A stretch of DNA of 64,000 nucleotides from Bemisia tabaci (taxonomy: Eukaryota > Arthropoda > Insecta > Hemiptera > Aleyrodidae). The stretch lies in assembly GCF_918797505.1 (NCBI RefSeq), contig NC_092797.1, positions 53,480,157-53,544,156 on the forward strand, in the 5' to 3' direction. The position numbers and the translations under genes were made by a program. Numbering within the stretch: the stretch's first letter is position 1; each line of letters begins with the position of its first letter. A model generated the notes under the pieces. The model was given only the letters and a program-made list of their open reading frames with translations, did not search any database and was not told the DNA's origin. Positions 58,516 to 64,000 of the stretch are shown one piece after another.

Positions 58516-58859
58516 AGTATGGATTCCTGCCGATTCCTTCCGCTTGCTTATCGCTTTTACACTCTCGTCCAAACACCATTCAAGTCGCGTCCCTTATTTC
58601 GCTACCTTCGTCGCATCGACGTGTTTTCCTCACGCAATCCCTTATGTTCCCGATTTATCCTAATTTACACCAATTTATAAAGAGAAAATATAAAACACCA
58701 ATATCTTCATGGTCAGTTAAAAAAGCTCAAACTTTCATATTTTATTATTAATAGTTAACAGTTAATAGTTAATAGTTTTATTATTAATAGTCAGGAAATT
58801 TCGAATATTAAGTAGAATATCATCAAATTTCACCTGTAGAAAGTCAATATCAATAATAC

Positions 58860-59020
58860 TAATATTGCAAATATAGATTTATTACCCCGATTTATCCCCG
58901 TCTTATCCCGATTTACCCCTGGTATTTCCGCTCTTTCCGGAGGTACCCCTGATTTTTCCGCTCCATCCCGATTCACCCCTAATATTTCCGTTCCACCCCG
59001 ATTAAATTAATTAAATTAAA
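58860..59020. repeat. degenerate CCCCGATTTA-type tandem repeat
   Basis: Imperfect units such as ACCCCGATTTATCC, TCCCGATTTACCCCT, and CACCCCTAATATTTCCG recur about every 12-35 bp. A separate TTAATAG repeat lies just upstream near 58745-58790. Confidence 0.55.
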
Positions 59021-59034
59021 TCCATTCCCATTTT

Positions 59035-59333
59035 CAGGGTTGCCACAGTCCGGGAATAGTACCGGGTAAACCGGGAAATGTCAGGAAATTTTAAAAAGTT
59101 ATAAGAACCTGGAAATTCTAGGGGATATGACGAAAATGTCAGGGAAAAATTAATTAGCACCTCTATTTGTTTTCTAGAATGGGTTTGATGTTTCTAAAAA
59201 AAAAATCTCAAAACAATATTTCTAAGTATGTCTTCTTGACCATCTGGCATATCTTCAATTGTTAGGGAATTTCACCAAAATGTGTCAGGGAAATGTCAGG
59301 GAATTTCATTTTCTAGATTCTGTGGCGACCCTG
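59035..59333. mobile_element. TIR element, CAGGGTTGCCACAG termini
   Basis: Left end CAGGGTTGCCACAGTCCGGG; right end reverse complement CAGGGTCGCCACAGAATC. CATTTT flanks both sides (59029-59034 and 59334-59339), a likely target duplication. About 299 bp, with internal GGGAAAT/TCAGGGAA motifs. Confidence 0.7.
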
Positions 59334-60052
59334 CATTTTATCCAGTTTCATCACAAATTATTCCTCCCACTTCAATTTTTGTAGGGCAGCTTCAATTTTT
59401 TTTTCGTTTTTGTAAAATTAACCAGGTGACATTTAAAAAAAAAAAAAAAAATTGCGTTAAGGATAGTTTTAACATTACATTTGACATTGTATTTGATACT
59501 GCTGAAAGGTTAGTCCTCATAAAATATTTTCTCTGAGAGACTTTGACTAAAAGTTTATATTTTATGTTGAACCGTATTGGAAGGTGTAACTTCAAACCCT
59601 TCTCTTCCATTCCAAGTCAATAGTTACTCGGTTCCTACTCGAAAAACGCTATCCGAATGGCCCATTCAGTGACAATAGTACTGTCGACCCATTGCTTTTT
59701 GAACTTTTATTCTATTGCTCTCTTTCCCATTCAAATATTGCTGGAAATAGCGTCATATCAACTATGAATGACAGCTATTTACAATGTTTGGATTACAATT
59801 AGGTATTCAATAGCACTTTCTCTTTATAAAATGTTTTTTCCGAAAAAATGTTTCTCTTTTTACGCGAGGGTAATTTTTTTTTTTCATTTCAGGAATCTAA
59901 TTTACTTACATACTGCTATCAAACTACTTTTGAAAATTTTGCTTCATAGTGAGTTGCTTTCGTCACGTTAACCGGTGTAACTTGAAATTAGGATTCGCAA
60001 TGACAAAATTAAATACGCTTTTTACTAACAATATTTTAGTCAACCTACTAGT

Positions 60053-60191
60053 TGGATTACATTTTACAATAAGGTACCACTATCTCTGGCTCTCTCATAA
60101 AAGCACATATCTGCATAGGGAAACCAATGGCATGTATGTTGTTTCTAATATGGACCAGAAATAATGGTTCCTTTTTGCAAAATGTAATCCA
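60053..60191. mobile_element. short MITE, TGGATTACATTTT termini
   Basis: The left end TGGATTACATTTTACAA and the right end (reverse complement TGGATTACATTTTGCAA) are inverted. Each is followed by an AAGG(T/A)ACCA-like block. About 139 bp. Confidence 0.65.
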
Positions 60192-62793
60192 GTTGTCGAT
60201 CGAATCCATACCCTCTAAACTTCAAGGGTGCTTTTACCTCGACTCGTATCTAGTGACGAGGAACGTTTTCTTGGACGACGCGTTATTGTTTTGGAAAATT
60301 GAACGAAGCTGGAAACTTTCGCGTTCCTGGTAGCGCGAGATAACTTTCCTTCGAGCTTCCTTGCCTCTTATCTAACGTCCGTTACGCTACGCGTTGCGCG
60401 CCGCCACCTGTGCACCTGACTGCGTATGTTTGTTCGAAGCTGACAATGAGACGAGCTTTTCCAATCTTAATTGCAACTCATCGGTGGGCCCATCCGTCTT
60501 CACCCAACGCAGCCAGTAATCTATGGATATGCTGTCCAAGTTATCTGTTTATCTGAAAGAGGCGATTGAATATTTTTGAAGTGACACGAAAAAGGAACTT
60601 GAGGCATTTTTCGGTAAAAAGGCGCATGGGGCTTGCAATGCTGCTAAGATTGTCAGGGTGTCTACAAGTCCGGAATTTCCGGAAAGTCCGGAAATAGTAC
60701 TGGTTTTTCAAGAGCGGTTCGGAAGTACTGAAAAAGTGCGGAAATTCTGTGAGAAGATCCGGATTTTTTTTTTCATTTTTTGTCACAAGTTCCGTGAATT
60801 TTTGCTAGTAATGTTGACAGGGCTCTCGCAAAAAATGTGTCCAACACGAGTAAACGCGTCTTATGAACCCCTCCCCCTCCGGCACGTTCACTTGATGGTT
60901 TTTATTGATGTTTCAAAACGGATGAGAAGGGCGCGGCAAAATACAGGCGGCCAATGGGCGGCAAGTAAGTAAATCCGGCCCTGCTGGTTAGGCGGTTAGT
61001 GTCTGAAGTCTAAACGCCTTCACTTGCGTGCGTGTGCAACACGGGCATCCTTGGAGCCCGAATAGTTGCATCCAGGACTCCAGGCGTTCTAAGCGCCACA
61101 CTGACGATTGAGTTTCGATTGTTTTTTTCACACCTTTTTGTTCCAGCGTTATATCTTCGTGCCGATGACTGAAACCATCACTGATCTTTATTGCGACGTG
61201 GCCAGTTTTCCGAGAAATGCATTATGTAAATATATTACAACGTTGCCGATCTTCAAAATCGTAATAAAAATTAGGTAACTAAGCTTAATTTGTAGATGTT
61301 TCTTTAACCTACTATAATAAGTCGTGTTTTGTTCGGATTTTTTTTTTTTTTTTTTTTTTTATCCTTTAGAAAAACTAGTTTTGACGTTGAAGTGCTAAAT
61401 TTTCTAAGAACCTAATCCTGATGAATCGCATAGAATTAGGGCGGAAACGACGACCATATGTCTTTCGAAAAAATGGAATGTGACGGAAAATCTGGCAAAC
61501 CTTAAGCCTAAATACGTGTATGATTTCCTATGTGCAATGGCGAGACAATTAGTAAAAATTGTGTTATGTTCTAGCTCTTTCCCTCCTGAAATTTGGGCTG
61601 CGTTTAGTTTTCATTAAGTACGAATCTTCATAAAATTTTGCGATTTTTTCCGGAAAAATTAAACAAAAATATTATATCATAATACTCTTCAGTGTAGATA
61701 TATTAAAAATCTTCAAGAGATAATCATAATCTCTCTGAAAAATAAATATTTCATTAGAAGAATTCTGGCATCATTTGGACGCTAATAAGACGCTATACCG
61801 TGGCACGGGAGCATTCCGGAAATGCCAGGAATTTTCGGATTGGTTGAGTGTCTTTTGACGCGTGTCGTTGACAAGTAGGTTTTCGCACGCCACTTATATT
61901 GGCGTCTCGTGGTCTAATGACTAGGATACCTGGCTGGTGATCCAGAGGCTCCGGGTTCGGTTCCCGGTGGAAACGCTTGAACCAGACGCTCCGCGATCCG
62001 TCAGGTTCAAATGCATTTCACAGAGCTACTGCGTATATTTTATTTGCTTAGTTCTTGAAGCAAAGATTGAACGTCTTTTTGCGGAAAAGCCTTTCATGAA
62101 ATTATTTAAAATAATATTCTGTGCTCGCCATTTTTAGAAGTATTTCTGAAAAAGTCACGATAGACCATTATACGCACGAAAATTGCTAAGACTAAATTTT
62201 GAACGAACAATTATCATGAGTCGAGTTCCAGAATATCATATCAGATTCTCAGTTTTTTGTTGCGGGTTGCATACTCAGCCCCTTAAACTTCCATGAAATA
62301 TTATGAAATAAAAATTCGAATAAAATATTTGTGAAATGATAGTATTAAAATAGCGTGTTTTCGAACTATAAATAGATCGAATCTCATTCTAAAACTTATT
62401 TGAGTGTCGCTAAAATAATGGCACAATATTTTTGTCACATGCATACATATTTATATTTAAAAAATTAATAAAGGCTCTCGCATTATTTTTAAAATATTTT
62501 GGCTATATTTTGAAAATACCTCTGAATATCAACGTCTTACCAAGTTACACGCGCCGACAGTTTGATTTGACAAACCGAAGAGATCGGCCAATACTCATAC
62601 AGAACTTTCTTTTTGGTGAAATAATTTTTTCTTTTTTAAATTCCGAAGGGGGGGGGGGTGTCTGGGGAGAGGGAGGAGAGTAAACAAATCTCGCCGTGCG
62701 AATCTGCTAAACCCTTCTCTTCGCAGAAGGAATCGAGGTCTGGGTGCAAGCTCGTGCATTCTTCCGATTCGCCGCACACTGGTTGCGAACGGT
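60192..62793. other. non-coding spacer
   Basis: No protein gene recognised. It includes a partial CAGGGTGTCTACAAGTCCGG element from 60654, a GCAACACGGGCATCC repeat fragment near 61038, a long poly-T tract at about 61339-61361, the tRNA-like sequence at 61901, and a G-run near 62648-62658. Confidence 0.4.
61901..61978 (+). tRNA. tRNA-like sequence, probably a pseudogene or SINE head
   Basis: It has an A-box-like D arm (TGGTCTAATGACTAGGAT), an anticodon-like stem CTGG/CCAG and a perfect T arm with B box (CCGGGTTCGGTTCCCGG). Read as a standard cloverleaf, the anticodon would be GGT. The anticodon loop is one base too long and the acceptor stem pairs only partly (GCGT with ACGC, after extra bases), so a working tRNA is unlikely. 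No CCA or poly(A)/simple-repeat tail is visible to settle a SINE. Confidence 0.4.
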
Positions 62794-63543
62794 GGCGTGG
62801 CGTGCTTTGAGATATATCGACTGATTTGCCATTTAAACCTATAGGAAATGATCGATAAACAGTGTGTTCGCAACGAACACCTTAATTATCGATTTTTTAC
62901 CGTAGCTTCAAATATGGAAATATCGATAATTATTGACCTCTCCCCATTTGAAGCCGGTTATGGGGACATATCGATATTTCGAGACGTTCGGTCAGTTGTC
63001 AGAGATTTCCGGTCCACTCAACGAGAATTCTCGTCCGGGTGGTATCAAATGGAAAATTTTTCTTAAAGTTTCTGCCAAATTCTAACCTTTAAATTTGTTT
63101 GACTAGTTTATAAAATGTAGCCCTGCGGAGCCCTGTGCCTAGCACATACTGTCTCCTTGCCTAACATGAAAGGAGTAAAGCCGTTTTTCCACAGTCGAAG
63201 CATTTGTCGATTTTTAATCATACGAATACAAGAGCTAAGAGCTTTTAAAATTATTAATTTATGTCCACGAAGAAGAAAGGATTCGTTCGATCAAATTTTC
63301 CACTCAGACGGTGCAAACACTATATTCTCAAAACTTCATTTTACACACTTACTGTTCCCTTCGATACCACGACAATACTGCAAGTGGCGAGGCGTGAATT
63401 ATCGATTTTCGATGTTTCTCCTTTTGAAGCCATTGCAAAGAATCGGTAATTATTAAGGTGAACGTTGCCAACATCCTATTCATCGATCCTTCTCCATAGG
63501 TTTAAATGGCAAATTAATCGATATATCTAAAAGCACGCCACGC
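62794..63543. mobile_element. foldback element with ~62-bp arms
   Basis: Left arm GGCGTGGCGTGCTTTGAGAT and right arm (reverse complement TGCGTGGCGTGCTTTTAGAT) continue through ATATCGA, TTTGCCATTTAAACCTATAGG to TCGATGA-like sequence. A second inner pair (ATATCGATAATTATTG / AATTATCGATTTTCG) and a repeated CCATTTGAAGCC-like motif suggest a longer decayed foldback. Confidence 0.7.
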
Positions 63544-63545
63544 AG

Positions 63546-63796
63546 CTGTGCTAAAGACGGACGCCTTAAGAGCCCTCAGAAGTTGCCAAATTTCCTTTGA
63601 TGGAATATGCATTTTCGGCAGGAAAATCTGTGAATATTTTCTCAATTTTTCTCAGAATTTGTATTTAGCAATCAGATCTAAATTATCTGAAAATTTCAAG
63701 AGGAAATATTCATAACTCTCCTCAAAAATAAAAATTTTATCGGAAGTAATTTGGCAAACTCTCGAATATTCATTCGGCGTTTTTTCTTGGCACGAC
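63546..63796. mobile_element. fourth copy of the GTTGCCAAATTTCC MITE family
   Basis: Starts CTGTGCTAAAGACGGACGCC, then AGAAGTTGCCAAATTTCC; ends TTTGGCAAACTCTCGAATAT and CTTGGCACGAC. Diverged but collinear with 54475-54727. It abuts the foldback element to its left. Nothing is recognised in the last 200 bp of the window. Confidence 0.65.
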
Positions 63797-64000
63797 ATAA
63801 GAAAAGGAAGCGCCGAAAAGGAACCATGCACTTTCTGCAATACATAGTCACCAATTTGAATTGCCTCCAGCTTGCACACCTGGAGACCGGTATTTATAGT
63901 ATTAATCCTAGACTTGACTTAAATCCAAAAATTATTGCTCCTCCCTCCCCCCCTCACTTCTGGCCGGCTGCCAAATAGGCACTTCGGAAAAGCACGCGCC

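Noticed and set aside
58109..58572. Two overlapping 130-134-aa minus-strand ORFs
   Set aside because: Open frames are expected in GC-rich DNA; the Arg/Ser/Pro-rich composition and the TATA/donor signals favour a plus-strand promoter and leader.
59893..59949. Possible exon (CAG acceptor, GTGAGT donor) downstream of the orphan promoter
   Set aside because: Too short, AT-rich and with a stop in the frame tested; no independent support.

Overview
This is eukaryotic nuclear DNA. It is AT-rich, has GT-AG introns of about 0.3-2 kb, and carries dense short inverted-repeat transposons. The gene content (an arthropod-type YwrD-like gamma-glutamyltransferase, a taxilin and a KSR with an invertebrate-type kinase domain) points to an insect. 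A hemipteroid is my guess, not something the sequence proves.

Layout. (1) 277-2094 (+): an intact, intronless gamma-glutamyltransferase-family ORF of 605 aa. (2) About 11.6-3.05 kb (-): a nine-exon taxilin gene, tail-to-tail with gene 1. It has a long proline/serine/threonine-rich N-terminal exon that carries an apparent frameshift, then a taxilin coiled-coil core over seven exons. (3) 12-21.7 kb: a repeat-filled spacer between the divergent 5' ends of taxilin and KSR. (4) 21.8-40.57 kb (+): a complete 17-exon kinase suppressor of Ras gene of about 871 aa, with CA1 region, atypical C1 finger, FxFP ERK-docking site and pseudokinase-like kinase domain. I could join all exons in phase. Several introns carry inverted-repeat elements. 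(5) 40.6-64 kb: no further complete gene seen. This part is a layered transposon deposit. It holds a degenerate Ty3/Gypsy element with inverted U3 ends inside a TIR transposon, a 5'-truncated non-LTR retrotransposon inside a MITE with an 11-bp target duplication, a palindrome with two ~646-bp arms, and many MITEs. A GC-rich TATA-type promoter with a candidate first exon sits near 58.15-58.51 kb.

How the genes relate. KSR is a scaffold and allosteric activator of the RAF-MEK-ERK cascade, taxilin is a syntaxin-binding/trafficking coiled-coil protein, and the GGT-like enzyme acts on gamma-glutamyl compounds. They look like ordinary chromosomal neighbours with no shared pathway. I found no new multi-gene system. 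The unusual content is structural: the long palindrome, a hairpin module that recurs at three places, and the retroelement with two U3 ends.

Exon boundaries were read by eye from splice motifs and reading phase; a one-base error at a junction is possible.
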